This document shows, piece after piece, positions 36,852 to 44,385 of a stretch of 64,000 nt of DNA. The translations under genes were made by a program, and so were the position numbers. The DNA comes from Clostridium sp. AM34-11AC. Its GTDB lineage: Bacteria > Bacillota > Clostridia > Lachnospirales > Lachnospiraceae. Under the pieces are notes generated by a model. That model was not told the origin of the DNA. It did no database searches and saw only the letters and a list, made by a program, of their open reading frames with translations. Within the stretch, counting starts at the first letter, position 1. The number at the start of each line of letters is the position of its first letter. The stretch is from contig NZ_QWGL01000002.1 in NCBI RefSeq assembly GCF_003435375.1, positions 62,001-126,000 on the forward strand, read 5' to 3'.

Positions 36852-37712
36852 ATGACAGGAATTCGGAAAAAGAATAAGATCCTGGGCTTTATTTTTACCG
36901 TGCTTGCGGTATGGATGGTGATATTTCAAAATCCGTCCTACGCGGCACAGCGGGGCAGTCTGAACGTAAAAACAGAACAGGCCGGAATGACGGTATATCT
37001 CTATCGGGTTGCCGAAAAACAGGCGGGTGTCTATGTGCTGAATGAGAAATTTCAGGCATCCGGTGCGGATGTTTCCGGAGGAGGCTCCAGAGAGGCTGCA
37101 ATCACTCTGGCAGATTTTGCGAAGGCGCAGGGGATCCAGCCTTACCGGACCGGAACGGGAAGCGGAAAGCATGTGGTTTTTCGGAATCTTTCGGATGGAG
37201 AGGCTCTCTACCTTGTGACGGGGGATCCGATGACCGTTGGCGGCAAGACCTACATTCCGGCACCGGTTCTCGTGGAAGCGGGCGGTGCCGCGGCGGAAGC
37301 AGATATCAAGTGTGATATTGAAGAGCCGGAAAACCCGACAAACCCAACGGAACCGACGAATCCGACCGAACCCACAAACCCGACGGATCCGTCGAATCCG
37401 ACCTCTCCGACCCGTTATCATGATGACAGCGATGATGATGACTGGGATCCGACTCCGAATAAGAAGCCGACGATCACAACAGCGGCTGACGAGACGGTGA
37501 CGATCACAGATGCGGAGACACAGTCGGAAACCAGAGTGGAGGAGAGTACGGCAGAGAGTGAAACAGAGACATCTACGGAGACAACCGTGGAGAACGAGAA
37601 GAAGCTTCCCCAGACAGGACAGCTGTGGTGGCCGGTAGGGATTCTGCTCTCCGCAGGCGCGGTCCTTCTGGCGGCAGGTCTTGTGATGAAAAAGAGAAGT
37701 AAGGAAAAATAA
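36852..37712 (+). CDS. LPXTG-anchored SpaA-type surface protein
   Basis: 286 residues: signal peptide (about 8-32), a SpaA/Cna-like beta-sandwich (about 35-155; GSLNVKTEQAGMTVYLYRVAE), a Pro/Thr stalk with NPTEPTNPTEPTNP repeats, an acidic DDDD patch and a Thr/Glu-rich region, then LPQTG, a hydrophobic helix and KKRSKEK. It is the only gene here with a classical LPXTG motif, so it could be attached by the housekeeping sortase and act as the pilus base. Confidence 0.88.
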   Translation: MTGIRKKNKILGFIFTVLAVWMVIFQNPSYAAQRGSLNVKTEQAGMTVYLYRVAEKQAGVYVLNEKFQASGADVSGGGSREAAITLADFAKAQGIQPYRTGTGSGKHVVFRNLSDGEALYLVTGDPMTVGGKTYIPAPVLVEAGGAAAEADIKCDIEEPENPTNPTEPTNPTEPTNPTDPSNPTSPTRYHDDSDDDDWDPTPNKKPTITTAADETVTITDAETQSETRVEESTAESETETSTETTVENEKKLPQTGQLWWPVGILLSAGAVLLAAGLVMKKRSKEK

Positions 37713-37742
37713 AAAATTAAAGAGAAACATGAGGATACAGAT

Positions 37743-37910
37743 ATGAAAAAGAAAACGCTTCATCCCTCCGGATTTACAAGCAAATGGAGAGCATACTCCA
37801 GCACCACAACTCCGCCGACAGAACCGGGACGTTATACCATGACAGTCGTTGTCCTTGGCGGTAACTATCTGGCCTCCCCGATCAACCGGTCCTTCCAGAT
37901 CACGAAGTAG
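37743..37910 (+). CDS. Small ORF, fragment of a surface-protein beta-domain
   Basis: 55 codons from ATG 37743 with GAGG upstream. The sequence TTPPTEPGRYTMTVVVLGGNY resembles the end of MBG-type Ig-like domains of bacterial surface proteins, but it lacks a signal peptide, most of the fold and a sortase motif. It is most likely the decayed tail of a fourth pilus-island gene. Confidence 0.4.
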   Translation: MKKKTLHPSGFTSKWRAYSSTTTPPTEPGRYTMTVVVLGGNYLASPINRSFQITK

Positions 37911-37976
37911 AACGGCTGAATGGTAAAATCGCGGATCCTGTAACCCGCGATCAGGAGACATTCATATGAAAAAAGT

Positions 37977-38025
37977 ACGCATCACATTCCCGTTATCAGA
38001 TCAATGGCGATGTGATGCGTATTTT
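37977..38025 (+). terminator. Terminator closing the pilus island
   Basis: ACGCATCACAT (from 37977) pairs with ATGTGATGCGT (to 38020) followed by ATTTT. It ends plus-strand transcripts before the convergent lysS gene. Confidence 0.65.
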
Positions 38026-38030
38026 AATGT

Positions 38031-38076
38031 AAAAAGAATGTGCCCAGGCGGCTCCGTAAGGAACCACCCGGGCACA
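38031..38076 (-). terminator. Terminator of lysS (minus strand)
   Basis: TGTGCCC pairs with GGGCACA (38039-38076) with a long inner stem containing G-U pairs; on the minus strand it is followed by TTCTTTTT. Confidence 0.88.
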
Positions 38077-38092
38077 GTAGATTGTTTCGTTA

Positions 38093-40033
38093 TTAGTACA
38101 GCTTTGCACCGGCCGGGATTCTGTCATCGACCATCAGGAGGTTCAGTCCCTCATGGCCATCTTTCTCATGGACTGCTGAGATCAGCATACCTTCGGAATC
38201 GATTCCCATCATCTTTCTCGGCGGAAGGTTCACAATCGCGATTGCTGTCTTTCCGACCAGCTCTTCCGGCTCGTAATACTCGTGAATACCGCTTAAGATC
38301 ACGCGGTCCTTGCGCTCTCCGTCGTCCAATGTGAACTTCAGGAGTTTCTTGGACTTCGGTACCGCTTCACAGGCTAAAATCTTAACTGCGCGGAAATCGG
38401 ATTTTGCGAATGTTTCGAAATCAACCATTTCTTTGAAGATCGGCTCGATCTTAACGTTGGAGAAATCGATCTTCTCAACAGTCTTTGCTGCCGGAGCGGC
38501 TACGGAAGACTTGGAAGATTTTTTGTCGGAATCTAAGGACTTCATTGTCGGGAAGAGCAGTACGTCACGGATCGCCGGGGAGTTTGTAAATAACATAACA
38601 AGACGGTCGATACCGTATCCGATACCACCGGTCGGCGGCATACCGATCTCAAGGGCATTTAAGAAGTCCTCGTCAGTGGTATTTGCCTCGTCATCACCGG
38701 CAGCAAGTGCTGCTTCCTGTGCTTTGAAACGCTCTCTCTGGTCGATCGGGTCGTTTAACTCGGAGTATGCGTTGCACATCTCACGGGCATAGATATAGAG
38801 CTCGAAACGCTCAACCTGCTCCGGGTGACCCGGTTTCTTCTTGGTAAGCGGGGAGATCTCGATCGGATGGTCTGTGATGAAGGTCGGCTGGATCAGGTGC
38901 TCCTCAACGAATTCCTCGAAGAAGAGGTTGATGATGTCGCCGCGGACATGACGATCCTCGTAGTGAACGCCCTTCTCATCTGCTAATTTCTTTGCTTCCT
39001 CAGTCGTAGTGATCTCATTGAAATCAATACCGGTATATTTTTTGATCGCGTCGATCATGGTAAGGCGCTCGAACGGCTTTCCAAGGTCGATCTCGACATC
39101 TGCGTACGGAATCGTTGTGGATCCGCAGATCTGCTTTGCGATATGACGGAACATATCCTCTGTGAGATCCATCATTCCCTGGTAATCCGTGTATGCCTGA
39201 TATAACTCCATAAGAGTAAATTCCGGGTTGTGTCTTGTATCAAGACCTTCATTACGGAATACACGGCCGATCTCGTAAACGCGCTCCATACCGCCGACGA
39301 TGAGTCTCTTTAAGTAGAGCTCAAGGGAGATACGAAGCTTTACATCCTCGTCGAGAGCGTTATAGTGTGTCTCGAACGGTCTCGCGGCAGCACCGCCTGC
39401 GTTTGCGACGAGCATCGGAGTCTCGACCTCAAGGAATCCGAGGTCATCTAAGTATCTGCGGATGCAGCTGATGATCTTGGAACGCATAACGAATGTCTTC
39501 TTAACGTCCTCGTTCATGATCAGGTCAACGTATCTCTGACGGTAACGGGTATCTGTGTTTGTAAGTCCGTGGTACTTCTCCGGAAGGATCTGTAAGCTCT
39601 TGGAGAGAAGTGTTACGGAATGGGCATGAACAGAGATCTCGCCCATCTTTGTTGTGAATACAAAGCCCTTGATGCCGACGATATCGCCGATATCCATTCT
39701 CTTGAAGTCTTTGTAGGAATCCTCACCGAGGTCATCGCGGCATACATAGCACTGGATGTTGCCCTTGAGATCCTGGACGTTGCAGAAGGAAGCTTTACCC
39801 ATGACACGCTTGGACATAATACGTCCTGCGATGGAAACTTCCTTTCCGTCATATTCTGCGTAATGATCCTTGATATCTGCGCTGTGAGCTGTCTGATCAT
39901 ATTTTGTGATCTGGAACGGGTCTCTGCCCTCTGTCTGTAACTCAGAAAGCTTCTCGCGGCGCACCTTTAAGAGCTGGTGGATATCCTGCTCTTTTGCATT
40001 TGCATTCTTGTTCTGATTCTGCTGTTCAGCCAC
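38093..40033 (-). CDS. lysS: Lysyl-tRNA synthetase, class II, with C-terminal tRNA-binding domain
   Basis: 646 residues, about 150 longer than a standard LysRS. It has the N-terminal OB anticodon domain (about 60-170), class II motif 1 (RSKIISCIRRYLDDLGFLEVETPML), motif 2 (FRNEGLDTRHNPEFTLMELY) and motif 3 (GIGYGIDRLVML). After a Ser/Lys/Ala linker (about 505-530) comes an EMAPII-like tRNA-binding domain (535-646, FAKSDFRAVKILACEAVPKS...LPPRKMMGIDSEGM). This domain is usually on MetRS and raises tRNA affinity. The gene follows greA on the minus strand with no T-box leader seen. Confidence 0.96.
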   Translation of the reverse strand: MAEQQNQNKNANAKEQDIHQLLKVRREKLSELQTEGRDPFQITKYDQTAHSADIKDHYAEYDGKEVSIAGRIMSKRVMGKASFCNVQDLKGNIQCYVCRDDLGEDSYKDFKRMDIGDIVGIKGFVFTTKMGEISVHAHSVTLLSKSLQILPEKYHGLTNTDTRYRQRYVDLIMNEDVKKTFVMRSKIISCIRRYLDDLGFLEVETPMLVANAGGAAARPFETHYNALDEDVKLRISLELYLKRLIVGGMERVYEIGRVFRNEGLDTRHNPEFTLMELYQAYTDYQGMMDLTEDMFRHIAKQICGSTTIPYADVEIDLGKPFERLTMIDAIKKYTGIDFNEITTTEEAKKLADEKGVHYEDRHVRGDIINLFFEEFVEEHLIQPTFITDHPIEISPLTKKKPGHPEQVERFELYIYAREMCNAYSELNDPIDQRERFKAQEAALAAGDDEANTTDEDFLNALEIGMPPTGGIGYGIDRLVMLFTNSPAIRDVLLFPTMKSLDSDKKSSKSSVAAPAAKTVEKIDFSNVKIEPIFKEMVDFETFAKSDFRAVKILACEAVPKSKKLLKFTLDDGERKDRVILSGIHEYYEPEELVGKTAIAIVNLPPRKMMGIDSEGMLISAVHEKDGHEGLNLLMVDDRIPAGAKLY

Positions 40034-40080
40034 TTTTCTATTTCTCCTTCACTGTAGTCTTTGTGTATGATCGATACGGT

Positions 40081-40123
40081 CGTGTACAGAATTTTCAGTC
40101 CGGAAGCTTCCCGTCTGTACACG
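40081..40123 (-). repeat. Hairpin element between greA and lysS related to family C
   Basis: CGTGTACAG at 40081-40089 pairs with CTGTACACG at 40115-40123, enclosing AATTTTCAGTC and GGAAGCTTCC. The order TGTAC-GAATTTTCAGT-TTCC-GTACA matches the right half of the family C elements at 45720 and 48255 in diverged form. Confidence 0.5.
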
Positions 40124-40130
40124 GCGGCGA

Positions 40131-40613
40131 TCAATCGACTCTTTTAATATCGAGTACCTTATACTGGATAACTCCGGACTGTGTCTCAACGTCAACAACG
40201 TCGCCAACGCGTTTTCCGATCAGCGCGTGTCCGACCGGGGACTCGTTGGAGATCTTATTCTCAAGGCTGTTTGCCTCTGTGGAACCAACGAGCTTGAATT
40301 CCATCTCCTCGTCGAAATCGACATCGTAAACCTTTACGATACATCCGACGTTGATCTTGTCAAGGTTTACCTCGTCCTCAACAACGACCTCCGCGTTCTT
40401 TAACAGCTTCTCGAGCTCTTCGATTCTTAACTCAATATCTCTCTGCTCGTCTTTCGCAGCATCGTACTCGGCGTTCTCGGATAAGTCTCCCTGTTCTCTT
40501 GCCTCTTTGATCTTCTGGGCAATCTCACGACGGCGGTTTACTTTCAGATCCTGAAGCTCATCCTCGTATTTTTTCAGTCCTGCATAAGTTAAAATATGTT
40601 TCTTATCAGCCAT
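40131..40613 (-). CDS. greA: Transcription elongation factor GreA
   Basis: 160 residues, normal length. The N-terminal coiled coil (8-75) contains the acidic tip segment SENAEYDAAKDEQRDIE, and the C-terminal FKBP-like domain ends ISNESPVGHALIGKRVGDVVDV. GreA rescues backtracked RNA polymerase by stimulating transcript cleavage. It is upstream of lysS in the same direction, separated by the hairpin at 40081-40123. Confidence 0.97.
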   Translation of the reverse strand: MADKKHILTYAGLKKYEDELQDLKVNRRREIAQKIKEAREQGDLSENAEYDAAKDEQRDIELRIEELEKLLKNAEVVVEDEVNLDKINVGCIVKVYDVDFDEEMEFKLVGSTEANSLENKISNESPVGHALIGKRVGDVVDVETQSGVIQYKVLDIKRVD

Positions 40614-40870
40614 GACGTCTTACCTTTCTTATTGTTTCGGGGCAGAATGACCCTTTATAATTTTTAGCTTTACATTCTCTGTATTATAGCGTGAACACTG
40701 GGGATTGTCAAGAAGACGAAAGGCTTTGTTTTTGAGGATTTTCACGGTATCATTCGATTCAAAACGACTCGTATGGACAGAGGCTGCATTTTATTAGGAA
40801 GAAACAGAAAACAGGGAAAGGACAGGAAATAACAGACAAGGCAAAAACAGGAATAATTACTGATATTTAC

Positions 40871-40899
40871 TTGATATCCTATCCGCGCTATGCTATAAT
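40871..40899 (+). promoter_or_regulatory. Sigma-A promoter for the small ORF at 40941
   Basis: -35 TTGATA (40871-40876) and perfect -10 TATAAT (40894-40899), spacer 17 bp. Confidence 0.8.
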
Positions 40900-40940
40900 C
40901 AGGTTGATCAAAAATATTTATGAGAAAGGAAGTTACCAAT

Positions 40941-41159
40941 ATGCAGTACGCGATTGCACATTTAGATCAGGACGGCAACGGAGATTCCGACAAGAATCCA
41001 TATATTTCCGTAGATTTTGAAAATAACCTTGAGTCATGTCTTGAGGCGGCAAATATGATGGAGGATGAGGGATATAAGGAGATCACACCGTTTATCCTTG
41101 AGGATGAGGGAAAAAGCGGCACTTATACCTGGGAGTATGTGAGACAGCATTCCATTTAA
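40941..41159 (+). CDS. Small conserved-looking protein of unknown function
   Basis: 72 residues, ATG 40941 with GAAAGGAAG at 40923-40931 and its own consensus promoter and terminator, so it is a real monocistronic gene. The protein is acidic and soluble with no signal peptide or Cys; it contains HLDQDGNGDSDKNPYISVDF, loosely like an EF-hand loop (D-D-N-D), but spacing does not prove calcium binding. Not recognised. Confidence 0.75.
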   Translation: MQYAIAHLDQDGNGDSDKNPYISVDFENNLESCLEAANMMEDEGYKEITPFILEDEGKSGTYTWEYVRQHSI

Positions 41160-41181
41160 ATTTGGAAAAGAGAAATTGGGG

Positions 41182-41222
41182 AGATCCTGCGGGGCGTGTG
41201 AATGCTCTGCGGGGTCTTTTTT
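41182..41222 (+). terminator. Terminator after the 72-residue ORF
   Basis: AGATCCTGCGGGGC at 41182-41195 pairs with GCTCTGCGGGGTCT at 41204-41217 (several G-U pairs), then TTTTTT. Confidence 0.85.
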
Positions 41223-41295
41223 GTTGCGATGAAGTTGGAAGAGGCTGTCGGCAGCAGGTCCTGTAAGTCTTGTAAGAAGGAAAAGATAGAAAAAC

Positions 41296-41324
41296 TTGAC
41301 GAACATATGTTCTGGTTGTATAAT
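41296..41324 (+). promoter_or_regulatory. LexA-controlled promoter of the DUF4317/Y-polymerase operon
   Basis: -35 TTGACG (41296-41301) and -10 TATAAT (41319-41324), spacer 17. The spacer begins with the perfect LexA/DinR box C-GAAC-ATAT-GTTC at 41300-41312, overlapping the -35, so LexA would block polymerase until DNA damage. The leader to the first start (41535) is about 200 bases. Confidence 0.85.
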
Positions 41325-41534
41325 GGAGACATAAGATTTCAGGGAGAATTACAGGGAGGATTGAGTCTGGAATCGAGATAAATCATATCAGGAAAGCCGC
41401 AGAGACATTTAGTGGCCATGTATTAGGAAGAAGCCGTTGGCGACAGGTTCTGTAGACTTTTTGGAGTGCTGGAAGATGACGGATAAGACTGAATAAAAGC
41501 TAAGACTAAATAACAGAGAAAACGGAGAAAATAT

Positions 41535-42179
41535 ATGAATCAGATCAACCGTGAGGATATGCTGGAACTTACGAGAAGAATGACATTGAAGAGAAACTGC
41601 TTTGACCGGATCGCCGGGGCGTATCTGGATAGGGATGGGTTTGTAGACGGGACATTTAATAAGAATTTCCGTCAGCTCTCCCTGCCGGATCAGCAGAAGA
41701 ATCTTGATATCGCGAAGACGATCCCGTTTTCGGAGACGAATGTGGCGTTGAAGGAATATGTCTTTTCGGGGGAGGAGAAAAAGCCCGGGAGTGTGTGGCA
41801 GCTGCTCTGCGCGCTGCGGGAGTGTGAGCTAAAAAACGATGCACTGCTTGATATTTTTTATGAAGTGTTTGGGGAAAAATATCCGGCGTCAGGGGATTAT
41901 GCGGTCTATTTCTTTCACGGGAATTATGATGTTCCGAGAAAGGCAAAGGATAAGGAAAGCCTCTGGGAATCGGAGGAAGTTTACCGTTTCCTGATCTGTG
42001 CGGTGTGCCCGGTGAGCGGAGATTATGAGCCGGGGATGCCGGTCTGCGGATTTATGTTTCCGGCGTTTAAGGACCGGGGACCGGATAATGGGCGGATCCA
42101 GGTGTTTGAAGCGGATCCGGCGCGGCCGCATAGGGATTTTTTGAATTTGATCTTGCCGGTGAGTGCATATATTTTGTGA
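41535..42179 (+). CDS. DUF4317 family protein, short form
   Basis: 214 residues. It matches the N-terminal half of DUF4317: a start REDMLELTRRMTLKRNCFDRIAGAYLDRDG, then LLDIFYEVFGE...GDYAVYFFHGNYDVPRKAKD and EVYRFLICAVCPVSGDYEPG. Usual family members are nearly twice as long, so this is a shortened form that ends cleanly. Function unknown. As the first gene behind a LexA promoter and directly before a Y-family polymerase, it may have a role in the damage response. Confidence 0.8.
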   Translation: MNQINREDMLELTRRMTLKRNCFDRIAGAYLDRDGFVDGTFNKNFRQLSLPDQQKNLDIAKTIPFSETNVALKEYVFSGEEKKPGSVWQLLCALRECELKNDALLDIFYEVFGEKYPASGDYAVYFFHGNYDVPRKAKDKESLWESEEVYRFLICAVCPVSGDYEPGMPVCGFMFPAFKDRGPDNGRIQVFEADPARPHRDFLNLILPVSAYIL

Positions 42180-42225
42180 AGGTATGTGGGGAAAATGGAA
42201 ATTGATATCGGAAGGGAGACGGGCT

Positions 42226-43776
42226 ATGGCGGATAGAATGAGCAAGATGGATAGATCAAACAGAATTTACGCAGCGATCGATCTGAAGTCATTTTACGCC
42301 TCTGTTGAGGTGGTGGATCGAAAACTTGATCCGATGACGACGCACCTTGTCGTCGCGGACCGGAGCCGGACATCGAAAACGATCTGCCTTGCGGTATCGC
42401 CTTCTTTAAAGGCGTATGGGATTCCCGGACGCGCGCGCCTCTTTGAGGTGGAGCAGAAGGTGGAAGAGGTGAACCGGGAGAGAAGGCGGCGGGCCCCCGG
42501 TGGAAAATTCACGGGAAGTTCCTGTGATGCGGTTGAACTGACGAAAAGACCGGATCTTGCGCTGGATTTTATCGCTGCGCCGCCGCAGATGGCCCACTAT
42601 ATGGAGAAAAGTTCACAAATTTACCAGATCTATTTAAAATATGTGGCACCGGAAGATATCCATTCCTATTCGATCGATGAGGTCTTTATCGACCTGACTT
42701 CCTATCTTGAGACATACCATATGTCGGCGCATGAGCTGACGACACGGATGATCCGGAATGTGCAGAAAGAAACCGGAATTACGGCGACTGCGGGGATCGG
42801 AACGAATCTGTACCTTGCAAAGATCGCGATGGATATTATGGCAAAGCACATCGAACCGGACGCGGACGGAGTGCGTATCGCAAAACTGGATGAGATGAGT
42901 TACCGGAGATATCTGTGGGGACACCGTCCGCTGACGGATTTCTGGCGTGTGGGCCGGGGATACGCGAAAAAACTGGAAGAACGGGGAATCTACACGATGG
43001 GGGATATCGCCAGATGCTCCCTCGGGAAGGAAAACGATTATTATAACGAAGATCTTCTGTACCGGATGTTCGGTGTCAACGCGGAACTTCTGATCGACCA
43101 TGCCTGGGGGTATGAGCCGTGTACGATAGCGGATGTCAAGGCGTACCAGCCGGAAAACCACAGCGTCGGATCCGGGCAGGTTCTTGCCTGTCCATATACC
43201 GTCCAGAAGGCAAGGCTCGTCGTGCGGGAGATGGCGGACCTTTTGGCTCTGGATCTTGTGGACAAAAAGCTGACAGCGGACCAGGTGGTCTTGACGGTGG
43301 GATACGATATCGAAAACCTGACGGATTCAAAACTCAGAAAGGACTACAGCGGGGAGATATCCACGGACCGTTATGGAAGACGGATCCCGAAACACGCCCA
43401 CGGCTCCAGAAATCTTGGCGGGCAAACTTCCTCCACGAAACGGATCACGGAGGCGGTTATGGAGCTCTACGATGAGATCATGAATCCAAAGCTTCTTGTG
43501 CGCCGGATCGCGATTTCCGCAAACCATGTGGTCTGTGAGGGAACGGAACAGAAAGTGCAGGAGTACGAACAGTTGAATCTCTTTACCGATTACGGCACAC
43601 AGGTGGAGCAGAAAAAGAAGGAAGAGGAAGAATTAGCGCGGGAAAAACGAATGCAGCAGGCGGTTCTGGAGATCAAGAAAAAGTTCGGAAAGAATGCGGT
43701 CTTAAAGGGAATGAATCTGGAAGAGGGCGCGACCGCGGTAACGCGGAACAGCCAGATCGGAGGTCACAGGGCATGA
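42226..43776 (+). CDS. Y-family DNA polymerase (UmuC/UvrX-like)
   Basis: 516 residues; ATG 42226 follows GGAAGGGAG. The palm catalytic Asp is in IYAAIDLKSFYASVE and the Asp-Glu pair in YSIDEVFIDL. Helix-hairpin and little-finger domains follow. Near the C-terminus QLNLF is a consensus beta-clamp-binding motif. It copies past damaged bases with low fidelity. It is sandwiched between the DUF4317 and YolD-like genes under a LexA promoter; the pairing with YolD parallels uvrX-yolD in Bacillus and replaces UmuD. Confidence 0.93.
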   Translation: MADRMSKMDRSNRIYAAIDLKSFYASVEVVDRKLDPMTTHLVVADRSRTSKTICLAVSPSLKAYGIPGRARLFEVEQKVEEVNRERRRRAPGGKFTGSSCDAVELTKRPDLALDFIAAPPQMAHYMEKSSQIYQIYLKYVAPEDIHSYSIDEVFIDLTSYLETYHMSAHELTTRMIRNVQKETGITATAGIGTNLYLAKIAMDIMAKHIEPDADGVRIAKLDEMSYRRYLWGHRPLTDFWRVGRGYAKKLEERGIYTMGDIARCSLGKENDYYNEDLLYRMFGVNAELLIDHAWGYEPCTIADVKAYQPENHSVGSGQVLACPYTVQKARLVVREMADLLALDLVDKKLTADQVVLTVGYDIENLTDSKLRKDYSGEISTDRYGRRIPKHAHGSRNLGGQTSSTKRITEAVMELYDEIMNPKLLVRRIAISANHVVCEGTEQKVQEYEQLNLFTDYGTQVEQKKKEEEELAREKRMQQAVLEIKKKFGKNAVLKGMNLEEGATAVTRNSQIGGHRA

Positions 43777-44195
43777 GTACATGGGAGAAATATCAGGATA
43801 TGATCGATCTTCCATATCCGGGAGAATCAAAGCATACCCGGATGCCGGTGAGGGACAGGGCAGCCCAGTTTGCTCCATTTGCTGCGCTCACCGGATTTGG
43901 AGCAGTGTTAAAAGAGACGGAACGTATTACGGAAAAGCGGATCGAGCTGGATGAATATGAAAAGGAAAAACTGAATGAGAAGCTGCGGCTTCTATTGGAA
44001 AAACAGGAATCCCGTCCGGAAATCACAGTAACCTTTTTTGTACCCGATGAAAAGAAGGACGGAGGAGCATATCGGACGATCTCCGGTCATATAAAGAGAG
44101 TGGACGAGGAGAGTCATTGTTTGATTTTAGAGGAAGGGGAAAGAATTCTGCTGGAAGATATTTTTGATCTCGCATTCACTGCTCATGAAAAGTAA
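43773..44195 (+). CDS. YolD-like protein
   Basis: 140 residues; its ATG overlaps the polymerase stop (ATGA). The N-terminal motif TRMPVRDRAAQFAPFAALTGF and the central coiled coil KEKLNEKLRLLLEK are typical of YolD-like proteins, which accompany UvrX/UmuC-type polymerases in Firmicutes as the presumed functional counterpart of UmuD. The C-terminal beta-rich part (about 90-135) may bind the polymerase. Confidence 0.9.
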   Translation: MSTWEKYQDMIDLPYPGESKHTRMPVRDRAAQFAPFAALTGFGAVLKETERITEKRIELDEYEKEKLNEKLRLLLEKQESRPEITVTFFVPDEKKDGGAYRTISGHIKRVDEESHCLILEEGERILLEDIFDLAFTAHEK

Positions 44196-44212
44196 AGAAA
44201 GACGATATAAAA

Positions 44213-44230
44213 ATGTTATTAAATTAACAA
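44213..44230 (+). promoter_or_regulatory. Candidate Rex operator 1 (alcohol dehydrogenase gene)
   Basis: ATGTTATTAAATTAACAA matches TTGTTAA-N4-TTAACAA at 12 of 14 specified positions, just upstream of the -35. Confidence 0.5.
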
Positions 44231-44238
44231 CAAAATGC

Positions 44239-44267
44239 TTGCGTTAATTATTTAACAATAGTATAAT
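44239..44267 (+). promoter_or_regulatory. Promoter of the alcohol dehydrogenase gene with overlapping Rex box
   Basis: -35 TTGCGT (44239-44244) and -10 TATAAT (44262-44267), spacer 17. The spacer holds GCGTTAATTATTTAACAA (44241-44258), 12 of 14 specified positions of the Rex consensus with a perfect right half. The two boxes are 28 bp apart centre to centre. Confidence 0.7.
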
Positions 44268-44385
44268 GTTTATAGAGCTTAGGAAAACGAAGCGTGATTG
44301 GTTCTTAGTAAAACCTGTGAAACACAGGTCGGAAACGTGAGATCCCTGTCTGTAATGACAGAATTGTGAAAGGAGAAGAGAGCGT

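Noticed and set aside
36336-37961. 541-codon open frame on the minus strand across the pilus genes
   Set aside because: It is antisense to three genes with signal peptides and ribosome sites, is rich in Cys, Arg and His as shadow frames are, and has no ribosome site or domain.
37966-38334. 122-codon frame entering the end of lysS from the opposite strand
   Set aside because: It runs through two terminators and then antisense to lysS.
41228-41380. 50-codon ORF over the LexA promoter
   Set aside because: No ribosome site; it overlaps a terminator tail and the promoter itself.
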